The notes under the pieces are model-generated. The model did no database searches, had not been told where the DNA came from, and saw only the letters and a list, made by a program, of their open reading frames with translations. Below, piece by piece: positions 27,001 through 39,358 of a stretch of 64,000 nucleotides of DNA (within the stretch, counting starts at the first letter, position 1; every line of letters starts with the position of its first letter). Source of the stretch: Anaeramoeba flamelloides (lineage: Eukaryota > Metamonada > Anaeramoebidae). The stretch lies in assembly GCA_027625915.1 (NCBI GenBank), contig JANTQA010000032.1, positions 2,294,001 through 2,358,000 on the forward strand. Direction: 5' to 3'. A program made the translations under genes and the position numbers.

Positions 27001-30000
27001 ATATATATATTAATCAAATTTCCTTTATCAACTTATTGGAATATTAATTCAATATCAAAAATATTTTTGGTTTTATTTAAAAATACACTTTTACTTTCAA
27101 GAAAATAAAATTATTAATGCTATTATTGATATCAAAAAGGAATTATTTCAAAAAAAAAAAAAAAAAAAAAAAACCTGATAATATAATGTTTATTAAATCT
27201 TTTATTTTTAATTAAATTACCTTTTTTCAAATAAACACAAATAAAAAAAAATAAAAATTATTTTTCTTTTTAAAGATTATCATGATTTGATTAAATTTAT
27301 TGTGAAAGATCTGGACAAAGATAAAACTGAAATCACTGAATTAGATAAAAAAAAAGAGGAAGAATATATTGAAAAAAAATCAAGTATCTATAAAACACAC
27401 AAAGAAATTCAACAAGAATTAAATTCTTTATTAAATGAAAAAAATGATCTTTTTGAATTTACACAAAAGGAAGATCCAGAAAATGAAGTGTTAAAATTTC
27501 TTACTCATGTAACGACTCAAAATAAAAAATTAAATACAATACTAGAAAATATATTTGATTTTACAAATTACCATGCTAAAAATCAACCAACTGGTACAGA
27601 ATTGCATTTAATTTTACAAGATTTAGAAAAGGAAATGTTACAAAATGGCGAAGAAATTTTTTCAATAGAAAAGCAATTAAATAAATTATCAAACTTTTTC
27701 GAAGAAGACGTAAATTTTTCATTTTTTTTTTATATGTTTTTTTTTTCTCGATTTAATTATATTAAAATCAAAATTACTTGTTGCTGTTATTATTATTATT
27801 ATTGTTTAAACTTTTATTTTTATGTTTTGTTAAGTTAATAAAGTTTAGTTTTTTTTTGTAATTAAATTTATTACGATGTTGGTGTAAATATTTGAAATCA
27901 TTTATTTATAATTAATTTAATTACAAATAAATTTAAATAATTCATTTTGTATATTTTTGTTTTTTACCAATAATTAAACGAAATCAAATTTTTTTGGATC
28001 AAATTTAACAAAATGAATATTTTTTTTTTTCAAAAACAGAAAAATTATATTTTCATCATCATTCAAACATTTGAATGGTTATAATTTTTTTTGGTTTATT
28101 ATTGACTCGATTTCTATTGCTTTAAATTTTTTAAGATTTGTTTCTGGCTTCCATAATTTTTAACAACAAAAAGTTATCTTCTTTAATTTTAATTCTGAAT
28201 TTGATCCTTTTAAATAATACAATTAATTTACTTGAAATAAATAGGATATCTAAATTCTAATTTTCTTCAATACTTATGATAAATAAAAAAAAAAAAGATC
28301 GTTGATTTTTAATTTCAACTGGTTTGAAGAAAAAAAGGATATTGAAAAAACAGTAATATTTACGGAATATCTAAAATAAATCCATTATGAGCAAAGTATG
28401 TTTCAAAACATTGTTGAATTATGTCCTTTCTTATAAATGGTCCTTAAGGGGGTAGCTACATCATAAGACGTGATAAAAATTTGAGAGAGATGAGAGAAGA
28501 GTATTTTATTTTAGTGGCATGTGATCCTAGATTCCATAAAAAAATTTTTTTAAAAAATAATTTGATATTTTTTTTTTAGAGTTACTAAACAATATAAAAA
28601 AAAGAGATAAGAATTGATAAAATTGGTTCAACTTTTATTTTTTTCATAATAAATAGAGGTTTTTATTTTTTATACTTTTTACTTTTTCCAAATTTCCCTT
28701 CTTAAGTTGCTTGGGCTCTAGGTTTCTCTTTTTGTTTTTTTAGGTGTTTGGGAAAGGTAAAAAGTATAAAAAATCATTATAAGAATTGGTTGACCTGGTC
28801 ATGACTAACCCAACCAAACTTGTTCATGATCAGATCTTCTACGAGGACTTATGCAACTGTAGAGAACTGAATCCAACGAATGCGATCTGAAACCAACCAA
28901 AGTGAACCGAATTGAACTTTCCGTACTATCTGTCGAGTCGTTACTTGGACTGGGTTTTTGCTGTCAAGTCGGTATCTTGTACTGGGATTTTGCGAAAACA
29001 AGATTTGGGAAACTTTCAAAAAAAAAAAAAAATAAAATAATAAAAAAAAAAATAACACAAAAAAAAAAATAAAAAAAAAAAGCAAAGCAACTGAAAAGAA
29101 AATTTCGAAAACCAAATCTTATTCTTAAAAACCAGAGCTTTTTAGATTCAACCCATCTATAAAGTTCTAAATCAAAATTTAATAAACAGCCTTTTTCATT
29201 TGATCTATAGTTGTTCAAATATTTAGAACTCTTTATTAAAACAACCTATGGTGGCGATCCAAAAAAAAACGACATAAAAGGAAACAACCACCAGCCCATT
29301 CAACACTTGGGGCACACAAAAAACTTTTCACTGAAGTTTTTTTCTTTTTTCTATTATTTTTTGACTCTTTCATTTCTTGCTTTTCTTTCTCTTTTTCTTG
29401 TCTTTTTTCCGAAATAATTTATTCTTTTCATTTTTTAAAGAAAAGATATCCTTTGAGCTGTAATCCTGCTTACATTACAGTTAGGATAAAAAAACCCTAA
29501 ATACAATTTTAGAGTTTCAGGCAAATAGGAGGTAATTTTGTTGAATCACCTCTGCTCAACAATAAAAAAAAAAAATAAATAGAGGTTTTTTTTTTTTTGG
29601 GGGGGGGGATAATTTCAGATCCTTAGAATAAAACTTATTGCTATTTTGTGGTTTAAAATTTGATAGAATATAATCATATTCACTTCTCCAATTCCACCAA
29701 ATCCAAGGGTTTAAAATCCTAACCAGATATGTTATGGGATAATTATTATTTTTTTGAATCCTTCTAGCTATTAAAGCCCGATTCTTATTTCCTTTTGTGG
29801 TTATCCCAATTCTAATTTTGTAATTCTTTATAAAACAAAATCCATTTATCACAAATGTAACTGATAAAAAAATCTTACTTATTGCTTTTTGTTGTCATGG
29901 TTAAAAAAATTCAAAAATGATGAAAAAATAACTAATGAAAAAATTAAATGCCACAATAGAATGTTGAGATAAGGATAAAAGATAATTCATTCAACCTTCG

Positions 30001-32342
30001 AAACACTATTTTAAGCAATTCAACTCAACATTCTATTGTGGCAATTTCTTTGAGACTTTGAAAAAAAAAAATAAAAAATCTAATGAATGAAGTACTTTCA
30101 ATAATAAAAATCAATGAGGTACAACCAAAGTAAAAAATGTTATTTTCTGATCTTCTTCACAATTGCAAAAAAATGAAAAATTTTCCTTTACCGTAACTAC
30201 TCCCTTAAGGTATTTCAAAAAAATTGTGGCATTTTTTTTTATATTTCCATTAATATTTTCTTTGAAAGTGGTTCTATTCATAAATGGTAAATATAAAATT
30301 AAGAGAAATTTTACAATTAACTGAATTAATCAGTACAGATTGTTTTTATTTCAAAATATATTCATCAAAATCTTTCCAAAAATTGAAAAAAAAAATCGCA
30401 CTTTTTTTGTACAAAATAAGGCTCGACCAATTTCAATAAAAAATGGAAAATATGTTCAGGATCCAAACAGATTTTTTAAAACAAAAAAATACTAGTTATA
30501 TCGGTTTTTCCTTCTATTCGGAATTCTATCAAGATTAAACATCTTTTAATTTTTTTTTTAAAATCCAAAAAGAAAAAAAATACTTATCAATTTGAAACTA
30601 AAAAAATATCAAATAAAATTTATAGATCAGAAACATTTGTACCTTCGTTATTTATGTGATGTCTTACAAATAAGTAAACTGGGTTATTATGAACAATCAA
30701 TTTAATGATGAATAACAATTTTGGATATTTGAATAGCCACATTAAAATTAAGTTCAATAAATTTTTTTCAAAATCAATTACCTCGCTTTTTTGGAAATAG
30801 TTTAAATACTTATTTCTAGAAACGTGTAAAATAATATATACAGTGAGGGGGAAAGTGTTATTTGAGAAAAAAAAATTAATTTTTATAAAAATAATACCAA
30901 TAATATAATACAATTATAAACTATTCTCTGTGGTAATCTTTTCATAATATTTAGTTGTGCACCTATCTTTTATTGGGTTTTCCGTTTTTATTTGGAAAAT
31001 ATATTGCTTTCCTAATCAAAAACTATATCCTAGAAAAAGTAACGGAAGTTTTCTTAAGTTTTTTTGTTTTATTAGTGAAGTGTTCTAGGTTTTTTTGAGT
31101 TGTCTATTTATTTGTGAAGTGTTCTAGGTTTTTTTTACTTTTTGAAATAAACAGAAAATTTTAATAAATTTTCGGTTTATTTCAAAAAGTAAAAAAAACC
31201 TAACGGCGGTTTTACACAATTCAAAAGAATAGAGAAAACTCAATTGATATTTTGTTCAATTCCTTTGAAATCTGGAAAAGTACAGTTAGGTTTTCTTGAG
31301 TTTTCTGTTTATTTCAAAAAGTAAAAAAAACCTAGAACACTTCACAAATAAATAGATACCTCAAAAAAGCCTAACGAAAATCAAATTATTTTTCTGTAAA
31401 ACAGAAAACTCGGGTCAATTTAACTGTGATTTTTTTATAATTCGAACGAATTGTATAACATCTTTCGTTTTATATTATTATTATTATTGAAGAAGTTTAA
31501 ATTATACATTAGTGCTCTTTTACTTAAATTTAGTATAAAAAAAATTTAAGAATAAACACATAGATTTCACGATTATTCATTGGAAAGACAATACCCAAAT
31601 TATCTTTATGTTTAAAAAGTAAAAACAAAAATCGAAAAATAATTAACAAAAAAAAAAAAAAAAAATCAAGCTAAAAACAAGACAAAAAATAAAATTTATA
31701 CAAACTATGATAATTTTTTTGTTAAATCACTACTCAAAAAATAATATTATTTTAATCAAGTATTAGTTTTTTTGTTGTAAAAAAAAAATGAAAAATAAAT
31801 ATTTAATTGTAATTACTGTTGTTTAAAAATGAAATAAACAAAAAAATTAGGTTCCAAAATGAAAATGAATTTTGATGCTTTTTGCAATTTCTGATTTTGG
31901 TTCTTATTAATTTTGAATACAACCAAAGATTTTTCTATTCATATAAATTATTTTAATTATTGTTTACAAACTATCTATTAAAAATAAAAATTAATAAATG
32001 TTAATTTATATTTAATTTTATTAAATATTTATCTAAAATAAAATAAATAAAATAAATAAAATAATAATAAAAAAGGTTGTAAGCAAACATGAATATTTAG
32101 TTGGTACACTTGAAACATTACAAAATAGCATTGATGATTTTCACTTTCTTATCAAACAGCAAAAAATTGGGCATGAATCATTAAAAGGTGAATGGAATCG
32201 TGAAACTAAAAATATTAATTATGAAGTCTCAAAAAAATCTCATTTAGCCTTCTGGATTTTCTGTATTGTATGTCAATTTTTATTAGCTATTTTTATTTGG
32301 TATTATAAGTACGAACAAAAACAAAAAATTAAAGTGTTATAA
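21031..32342 (+). CDS. ERGIC-53/VIP36-type L-type lectin cargo receptor
   Basis: This type I membrane lectin belongs to the family that carries N-glycosylated cargo between ER and Golgi. Exons are 21031-21344, 24734-25110, 27276-27709 and 32076-32342, giving 463 codons. Every junction keeps phase and restores family residues, for example GADGLAIW joined to YTKHKLIDGQVFGS. A signal peptide ends near KSFA. The lectin fold includes GLGVFLDTYDNNGNN (calcium/sugar loop), a Cys pair (GQCSVDFRNL and SKCVYQ) as in VIP36, and HFGVTAKTG. Exon 3 is largely coiled coil. Residues about 431-452 are the membrane span. The cytosolic tail ends KIKVL, which fits a KXKXX COPI-retrieval signal and a terminal hydrophobic exit signal. 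A second ATG at 21049 could be the true start. Introns of 3389, 2165 and 4366 bp carry transposon relics. Length and domain order suit the family. Confidence 0.93.
21503..21600 (+). repeat. A-rich AAGAAAAAACAAAAAAA tandem repeat
   Basis: Three to four near-exact copies of an 18-19-bp unit (AAGAAAAAACAAAAAAAA) lie in lectin intron 1. The repeat opens Lys-rich and Phe-rich frames on the two strands; these are not genes. Confidence 0.9.
22691..22752. repeat. 62-bp hairpin
   Basis: GCTGATTATAATTCTCTCGA and its near-complement ending AATTATAATCAGC form arms of about 25 bp around a short AT loop. It lies alone in lectin intron 1. It may be a tiny foldback element or an excision scar; no target duplication is obvious. 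Confidence 0.75.
22925..23630 (-). mobile_element. Tc1/mariner-like relic in lectin intron 1
   Basis: The ends are inverted: AACTCTTTTTCAAATAAAAG then GGCGCA on the left, and TGTGCCCTTTTGTTTGAAAA then AGAGTT on the right. Both ends are flanked by the dinucleotide TA (22923-22924 and 23631-23632), the Tc1/mariner signature. An internal GGTGTGCCC copy lies near 23105. On minus, around 23186-23390, a decayed frame includes VTKFEVYRVINK, which resembles the helix-turn-helix of Tc1 transposases; the rest is interrupted. The element appears inactive. Confidence 0.6.
25900..26690 (-). pseudogene. Unidentified decayed coding-like stretch in lectin intron 2
   Basis: Base composition here is richer in G and C than the rest of the intron. 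The minus strand gives long runs of ordinary protein-like residues broken by many stops (for example KKPKYQDLDHHSKDSKFGEI, and near the low end FIWNCKISRKNRN). The latter loosely recalls the late region of LINE polyproteins, but no motif is firm. The plus-strand frame at 25910-26266 is Phe/Ile-rich and looks like its shadow. Confidence 0.3.
28790..29095 (-). repeat. GC-richer block with two 31-mers and an A-rich tail
   Basis: The first 200 bases are markedly less AT-rich than the surroundings and end in about 100 bases of almost pure A with scattered T and C. Read on minus, the unit CAAAATCCCAGTACAAGATA.. is followed directly by CAAAAACCCAGTCCAAGTAA.., two imperfect 31-bp copies (about 28935-28998). 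The layout suggests a SINE or a processed-RNA insertion, but I found no tRNA A or B box. Confidence 0.4.
29950..30042. mobile_element. 93-bp miniature inverted-repeat element
   Basis: Perfect 19-bp inverted ends, GCCACAATAGAATGTTGAG and its complement, enclose 55 bases of unique sequence. The trinucleotide AAT is repeated on each side (29947-29949 and 30043-30045), suggesting a 3-bp target duplication. It lies within the TTAA-flanked element in lectin intron 3. The perfect arms argue for a recent insertion. Confidence 0.75.
31040..31410. repeat. Dispersed repeat family B, copy 2
   Basis: This is a second copy of the AAGTGTTCTAGGTTTTTTT palindromic repeat, in lectin intron 3. It has a near-perfect foldback around 31125-31200 (TACTTTTTGAAATAAAC against GTTTATTTCAAAAAGTA) and shares the ATTCAAAAGAATAGAG block with copy 1 at 2700-3055. 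Confidence 0.75.
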
Positions 32343-33913
32343 GATGCCGGTATATTTAAATTTTGAAAAATCTTATTCCTATTTAAAAAATATCAAAAAT
32401 CCTATTTTACAATCCATTTTTAAGATATTTTCTTAAACATGAATTCTCAAAATAACTTTTTTTTTTTTCTGCTTTTTCTATTTATTTTTTCTTAAACAAA
32501 TTTCGCTTTTTGTTTAATTTTTCAATAAAAAAGATAAAATAAATAAATTTAACAAAAGGAAATAATATTATAATCATTGGCCTTTTTTTTTTTTTTTTTT
32601 TTTTTTTCGGATGAATTGTTTTTTAATAATTGTATTATATTCTCTGCATGGTCTCCATAAGGGGTATACAATTCTATTTTTAAGTAATGGTATATTTTCT
32701 TTAATAATTTGATCGCGATTAAAATAGTTAGTATAATTTTGTACCAAGAATATAAAATAATAATAATCATAAAAATTTAAAACATTTTTTTTTTTATTAT
32801 TTTCTTTCATTGTAAATCTCATTTCCAGATTATTCAAATCTGTGCTTTTTTAATCATAAAAAACAGAGTGGTGAATTTTAAAAAATATTTTTTAGTGATC
32901 AAATAAGATTATAGGTAGTTCAGTTAGTTATCATTATTTTCTAATTCTTTCACTAATTAAATTAGTTTTTACAAATTTCAAAATTTTTTATAAGAATAAT
33001 TGTACTTGTCAAAAAATTATTATATAAATACTTTATCTTCTTATGGAAGTTTAATAATAAAGTATTAATTACAACTTTTGTAAATTTTTTTTTTTTTATA
33101 AAAACTTATTTTCAGTTAATGGATCAGTCCTCTATACCAAGATAGCAAAATTTTAAAATATGTTATTGGGTGGTATTCTCTAGTTACAATTTTTGTATAT
33201 GTTAAGTGTCAAAAAATTCTTATCTACAAAGAAACCCCAAAAATAATATTTTTTTTAGTGAGTTCAATTTTTTTTTTCATTTTTTGATTTTAAAGAACAA
33301 CTTTCAAATTCTTTTTTATTTCTCACATTATAAAAAGTTTTCGCCCTATTTAATATGATTTCCATCATTCACAAGTGGGGAAATTTTTTAAACAAGAAAA
33401 ATAAAAAAAGAACAAATCTAATTCGATACATGGTAACCACGTAGATTAAATAGTTTTTCAAAAATTCGTGTTTAATTTTCATGATTTCTTTATTTATCTT
33501 ACCTCTCAAGAAACTATAAATTATTGAAACTGAAAAACAAAAAAAATTAATTTAATAAAATTAAAATAATTGAAAGAATGATTTTTTTTTTTATTTGATT
33601 TGGTTTGTATTTTAAAAAAAATTATGGTCAAATTTCAACTTTTTAATTTATTTTGTTTTAAATAAATTACTTTTCAAGTATAAAATTTCTGATTGATCAC
33701 AAAAAAAACAAAAAGTAATATATATAAACTAAAATTCAAAATTTTCCACACAGATAAAACATTCCAAACAATCACATAATACAATTTCATTCAAATTTGA
33801 GAAAATTTTGATTTTTGGAAGTTATGAAAATCATTTTTTCATCTTTTTTTTTGTTTTTTATTTCATTGTTTGAATTACGTAATTTGTTTCGTTCGATCAA
33901 AAATTTTTTTCAA

Positions 33914-34070
33914 CCATCGATATTATGGTTAAAGTTGAGTTTTTCCAAATGGAAGAACTCATATAAAATTAGTTGGTAGTATCTAACCATTTGATCGATC
34001 AATATTCCTAATAGAATTTCAACAAATTTACTAATGTATTTTTTTGTTTTGCTCTCTCCAAAATTTTTAA
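33914..34070 (+). repeat. Dispersed repeat family C, partial copy
   Basis: Shares AACCATTTGATCGATCAATA and ATTTCAACAAATTTACTAAT-type sequence with the copies at 3155-3512 (minus) and 51655-52015 (plus). The reading frame seen in the other two copies is broken here. Confidence 0.55.
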
Positions 34071-37000
34071 CACACCCATGATTTATTTGTATTGATAATT
34101 ATTTATTTATTGTTTTGTGAGTATTGTAATTTATAAACAAGTGTTAACATTTCAATTTGTAATGGTTCTAATTTGGTATTTCTTCTTTAATTGATTAAAT
34201 AAGTTTTTTTTTTCACAAATTGAATTTTGGTGTGTTAAAAATTTTGAATTGGGGTTTATATATATATATTAAATTCTGATGAAAAAAAAAAATACTTATC
34301 AGATTCTATAATTAGTAAATGTAGATGCGTTACTGAGTTGAAATTTTCACTTCATTGATTAATTGCTTTTCTTTAGTCGTGTTGAAGAAATAAATATTAT
34401 GCGAGTATGAGTGTATGTTCTGAATAAGTAATAGTTAATTCTTTTAAAATAAAATTTAAACGAGGAAAGGACTTATTACTTTAGTGCAGTATAATTTAAA
34501 TTTGTTTTCACAATGAAACAAAAAAATATTTTTTTTTACATTTCTAAAGTAGTAATTTTGGTTAAAAAATTACAACTTTACAAAATGCAAAAAGTAAGTT
34601 AGGAAAAAAGAAAATTAGATAAAATTAATTTAATTTTTTAAAAAAACTCAATAAATTAATATTAAAGTAAATAATTGTTAAGAAATAAAGATGGGTGATT
34701 ATGGACTTAGTAGAAGAAAAATTAATAGGATAAATATATTAAAAAATATTTTAGTACTATAATTCTCTTTCCCATAAGATGAAATAGAAGCTAGGTGAGA
34801 AAAAAAAATCCTGATCACATTCTCTAAGTTTCAAATTTTGAAAAAAAAATTTTTGAAGTGAATAATTTTTTAATTTTAAAAGATCGTTTTGATGATCAAT
34901 AAAAAATATTATTAGGAGAAAAAGAATGGTTAAAAGATTAAAATAAGCTATTTAAATAATGGTATGAATACAGTTGGAATAAAGCTTAAAATATACTCAC
35001 AACACAATTTTTGGTATACAATTTTTTTATTAATGATTGTAAATTATTGTTAAACTTTTGATTTTTTTTAATTTGTACTTAATTAATACTCAATAACAAT
35101 TGTAAATATAGATAATTTTTTACCCATTAATACTTTTATTTCAATTATTAAATTTAAATTGTTAATCTTTCATCAGATTAAAAATTGTTTTATCTAATAC
35201 AAAAAAATGTGTGATCTAATTTAATTTGGAATTAGTAAAAAGGTGAAAATTAATCCTTTCGTATCTTCCAATCTAAATAGGGATTTTTTTTTCGAAAATT
35301 TATTTTTTTTTTTTTTTTACTCAGTGTTTAAAGCATTTACAATTTTCAAAAGGTTTCAACACAAAAACTATTTTTGATTTTTTGGCGTTTAAAAAATTGA
35401 AAATAAAACCATTACAATGGGGTTTAAACGCAAAACATATATGTTAAACGGGAAATTGTGAATAAAAGATGTTTTCCCACACTTTTAACAGAATTAAATC
35501 CATATGTGATTTATGATAAAAATGAATCTTGATTATGTTTTTATTTTTAAAAAATTAAAATTGTAAATACAAAAAAAAAAAAAATTATATCATAATTTTA
35601 TAATTATAAGAGAATATATATATATATATATATGAAAATAGGTAAATATTGAAAAATAATAATTAAACGGGTTTTAGTACAACCATATTACAAAATAAAT
35701 ATTTTTAGAAAAATTATCAAATTTAAAAACTACAAAAAAAATGATAGTAACAAAAAAACATTAAAATAATTATAATTCTTGTGTTATCATTATTCACACA
35801 TCAGGAATAGCACAAAAATTATTGTGTTTTTTTCAATATTCCAAAACACCCTATTTTTCACATTTTCCCAATTTATGTAAGAAATCGAAAGGTCACAAAC
35901 AGAATATTTTTAAATTTAAAAACTTTTTTCAATTGGAAATTTTAAAAACTAGTTTTTGGAATACTTTTTATGTTTAACTTTACCTAGTAAAAGTTTCTTG
36001 TTTTTGGAAAATGTTAAAAATATTGTAATTTTTGGTTATTTCAATTAAAATTCTAAACCACTTCTAATTTTATCTTTTTTAATTTGTTTTTTTTTACTTT
36101 TTTTTAGTATTAAAATTTTTTCAAAGTGTATTTGAAATTTCAAAATTTTTGAAATATTATCAAAATCTTGAAGGGATTAGAATTGTTTGGCTGAAAGTCA
36201 AAAAAAAAAAATTCTTGTATTTTTTATAGATTTGTTGTGCTATTATTTTTTTGGGGAAGTATTTAAAAAAATATAAGTAGATTCCAACAATCTAGATATT
36301 TAAACTCTTTTTCTTGTTATAATTTAGAATTTTTGAAATTTTTCAAATTGAAAATTAAAAATATTTTTATTTTACAAATTAATTTAGGTGGATAACAATC
36401 TTTACTTAATGAAAATAAAAATAAAAATAGATATTTTTTTAATGTAATAACTTGTTTCTGTTGGTTTCTTTTTAATTCTTTTTTTTTTTTTTTTTTTTTT
36501 TTTTAGTATAATTGGTTTTTAAATTGATAAATTCTATTTAAAAAGATTCTTGAATACTAAAAGTTTAATATTTTTTTTTTATCATTTATTCAGATATTTC
36601 GTACTTTTCTTTTTTGTTAGGAAAGAAGGTATCGTAACATTATTTCAGAGTATATAAAACCAAAACTAATGGTAGTATTTTGAATATTTTTTTCCAAATA
36701 AATATTTAAAGTTTCCGGAATCCTTAAAAAATTGTTGGTTAGTATAAATTTGCACTATTTATTTTTTAAGCTGATACCAAACTCTTAGAAAACAATTCAG
36801 ATTTATGAGTTTTTTTTTACGTTAAGCCCCAAATTATATTTTGGGTATGTTTATATTGATCTTTTGAAAATTTTGTTTCGAATGAGATTGTTATTTATGA
36901 AATATTTGGTAGGGTATATAGTTTTTAAGAAATGATATTTTGTTTTTTTCATTTTTTGTTTTTGCTATTTTTTTATTTTTTATTTCGTCAAATACAAAAA

Positions 37001-37814
37001 AAATCAAACTAACTTTTTATTTTCTTATTTTGTGTTTTTTTGATTGTTCCTCTGAAATTTTTATTGTTTGGATTAGTAAAATTATAAATTTGCATTTTTT
37101 TGAGGTTTTTTTTGAATATTTGAATACAAGAGAAGAAATGTAATATTAAAATTCAAAATATACTGAGATATTGGAGTATTTTATAGCTAAACTTTCCATA
37201 TAAACTATCTCATGTCTACAAAATTTAACGAGGTTCAATTGTCCCAATTTGATTTTTTATTTTAATTATTCAGAAAATTAGGATTTTTTGTTTTCTTCGA
37301 AATTTTTTACAATCATGAGAAATTCACTTTAAATTTCAATCAATGAGAACCGTTTCAGTTGGGTAATTTTGATTTAATCAATTTTATTGATCAATGAATA
37401 ATAAGTTTTAATTTATTTTAAACTTTTATCAATCGCTTCTATTTTTACTATTAAAATTGATTTGGCAATGGTTTTTCTTTTAACAATTTTTTTATCATAT
37501 GATACTGATGAATTCTAATAAATTTAAAAAACAATTTATTTTCAATTCCATTTTTATAAATCTATTACCTCAAATTTTTAAAAAAAACATTCAAGGGAAT
37601 GAATATTTTCAAGATCAAATAATTTTTCAACAAGTTTATTATTATTTAAACAGTTAAAATACTTTATTCCAAGTTGGCGGATTAAATTTGTATAAATGGA
37701 AAAGAACTAAAAACTTTCAGATATTTATTTGAGTTTATCATTATAGAAATGAAAAAAATCCCCAACAAGTTTTTAAATTGTTAATATTCGTAAAATTGTT
37801 CTGTCATTGCAAAT

Positions 37815-38245
37815 ATTTTCAATCAAACCCTTTTTATAAAGAACCAATTTTTTATGAAGCCGAGTAATAAACCTACCTAAAGTTCATTAAAGTGGGATGT
37901 CTATCGAATACTCAAGTGATTATTAGATAACCTTCAGTCGATTTAATTTTTTTGAAAAATAATTGAGTTTTGTTGAGATTTACTAGAGTTTGGAAGTTCA
38001 AAATTTTTATTCTTGTTTTTGGATTGATCAGTGAGTGTTTGTACAAATATAATTTATTTAATCATCATTTTACTTAGTGGGTGATAATATAAAAATTATG
38101 TTTCTACTAAAAAGAATTTGATTTTAAATAAAAGAGAAATTACACTTCAATTTTCCTAATGTTCATAATTAAAAATCTGGTTGGTTTTTTTTAATTTTAG
38201 GTATTTTTTTCACTACTTTATTTATTATTGTTCACCATTTTAATT
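37815..38245 (+). repeat. Dispersed repeat family E, copy 1
   Basis: About 430 bp match 59305-59715 in the same orientation. Landmarks include AGTAATAAACCTACCTAAAG, TTTACTAGAGTTTGGAA, TTTTTATTCTTGTTTTTGGA and GGTATTTTTTTCACTACT. No coding frame or terminal repeats were seen. Confidence 0.8.
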
Positions 38246-38524
38246 AGGATACTGGCAAACCTTGAAAATGCATTTACAAGTTCTTGGAATTGAAAATCAA
38301 TCAACTTAGTTTTCAAAACAATCCAAAAGAAAACAAGTAGAAATTCAAAAGACAACAATTTTCATTAAAGACATTAAATACTCTCGACAATGATTCAAAG
38401 TCAGAGGTATTGAAAAGAAAATAAAATAACTCGATAATTGGTCGGTCAAACAAGTTTACCAATTTATGTTGGTATTTCATTTTTCTTTATTTTCTAAAGT
38501 TATAATTTTTATTTATTAATTCAA

Positions 38525-39358
38525 ATGACAGAACAAAACCAAAGAGCATTCCAAAAACAAAAAGGTGTATTTGTCTCAGACAAAAGAAGAGTACTTGGAA
38601 GATGGGTCAAAGGAAAATCAAGACTTGTCAAAAAAATTGGATTAGGATTTAAAACACCAAAAGAAGCTATTGAAGGAACCTATATTGATAAAAAATGGTA
38701 TGTTGTTTATTTTTCAGATCCCTTTGAAACTGAAACTAAAATCAGAACGAAAAAAACGTCAATAAAAAAAACTAAAAACAAAAAAAAAAAAACTTGAATG
38801 TTTTTTTGATTTTTAATAATTCTTTTCTTTTCTCTTTTAAACCTAATCGATTTTCTTTTTCTTCTCAAAACAAAACAAAAAAAAAATAACACAAAAGTCC
38901 ATTTACTGGAAACGTCAGTATCAGAGGAAGAATTTTAAGAGGTGTTGTCATTAGCACAAAAATGGAAAGGACCATTATCATCAGACGTGATTATCTTCAC
39001 TACTTAAAAAAATATAACAGATTTGAAAAACGTCATAGAAATCTTCCAGCTCATTGCTCCCCATGTTTCAAACATGTTAAACCAGGTGACATTGTTACAA
39101 TTGGCCAAACTAGGTACATAAAAATCTTTTTGTTTATTTTGATCTTTTTTTTTTCTTTTTTTTTGCTTTTTTTTTTTTTGACTAACCCTTGCTTTTTTTT
39201 CTTTTTTTTATTTTATTTTTTTTTATTGTAATTACCAATTCCAAAATAACACAATTCACAAAATTTTTAGACCATTATCAAAAACTGTACACTTCAATGT
39301 AATTAAATGGGAACCACAACAAGGTGTTGATGCTGTTAAACAATTTAGACAATTTTAA
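38525..39358 (+). CDS. RPS11: 40S ribosomal protein uS17 (S11)
   Basis: This is an rRNA-binding small-subunit protein. Exons are 38525-38697, 38898-39113 and 39271-39358 (TAA), giving 158 codons, the same length as the human protein. Introns are 200 bp (GTATGT..AAAG) and 157 bp (GTACAT..TTAG), the shortest in the window. Eukaryotic uS17 landmarks run in order: [20 protein letters not shown], then [18 protein letters not shown] (its Cys codon is split by intron 1), [40 protein letters not shown], then [14 protein letters not shown] after intron 2, and a C-terminal KQFRQF. The ATG at 38525 is the only sensible start. It is intact and should be functional. A highly expressed gene with short introns beside genes with multi-kilobase introns is notable. 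Confidence 0.97.

Larger units (their letters stand above)
28448..30204. mobile_element. TTAA-flanked element in lectin intron 3, copy 1
   Basis: The inverted ends are GGGGGTAGCTAC and GTAACTACTCCC, each bordered by TTAA (28444-28447 and 30205-30208). A TTAA target duplication is typical of the piggyBac superfamily. The element at 60603-61801 has related ends (GGAAGTAAGTACATTTT). No piggyBac transposase was recognised inside. The interior holds an A-rich SINE-like block (28790-29095), a minus-strand frame at 29556-29852 (containing ALIARRIQKNNNYPITYLVR, unidentified) and a 93-bp hairpin element (29950-30042). Confidence 0.55.
32343..38524. other. 6.2-kb stretch without a recognisable gene
   Basis: This lies between the lectin gene and uS17. 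It contains a T-run (32582-32607), a partial family C repeat (33914-34070), a TA microsatellite (35615-35633), a 28-base T-run near 36480-36505 and a family E repeat (37815-38245). Short Phe-rich frames such as 36940-37143 have no features of a gene. No conserved motif was seen. Confidence 0.6.

Noticed and set aside
28790-28990. tRNA or other structured RNA gene in the GC-richer block
   Set aside because: No A box, B box or cloverleaf could be drawn on either strand.
32582-32607. Long T or A homopolymers throughout (also 36478-36504, 55220-55246) as possible promoters or terminators
   Set aside because: Such runs are everywhere in this genome, within introns and between genes alike, so position gives no support.
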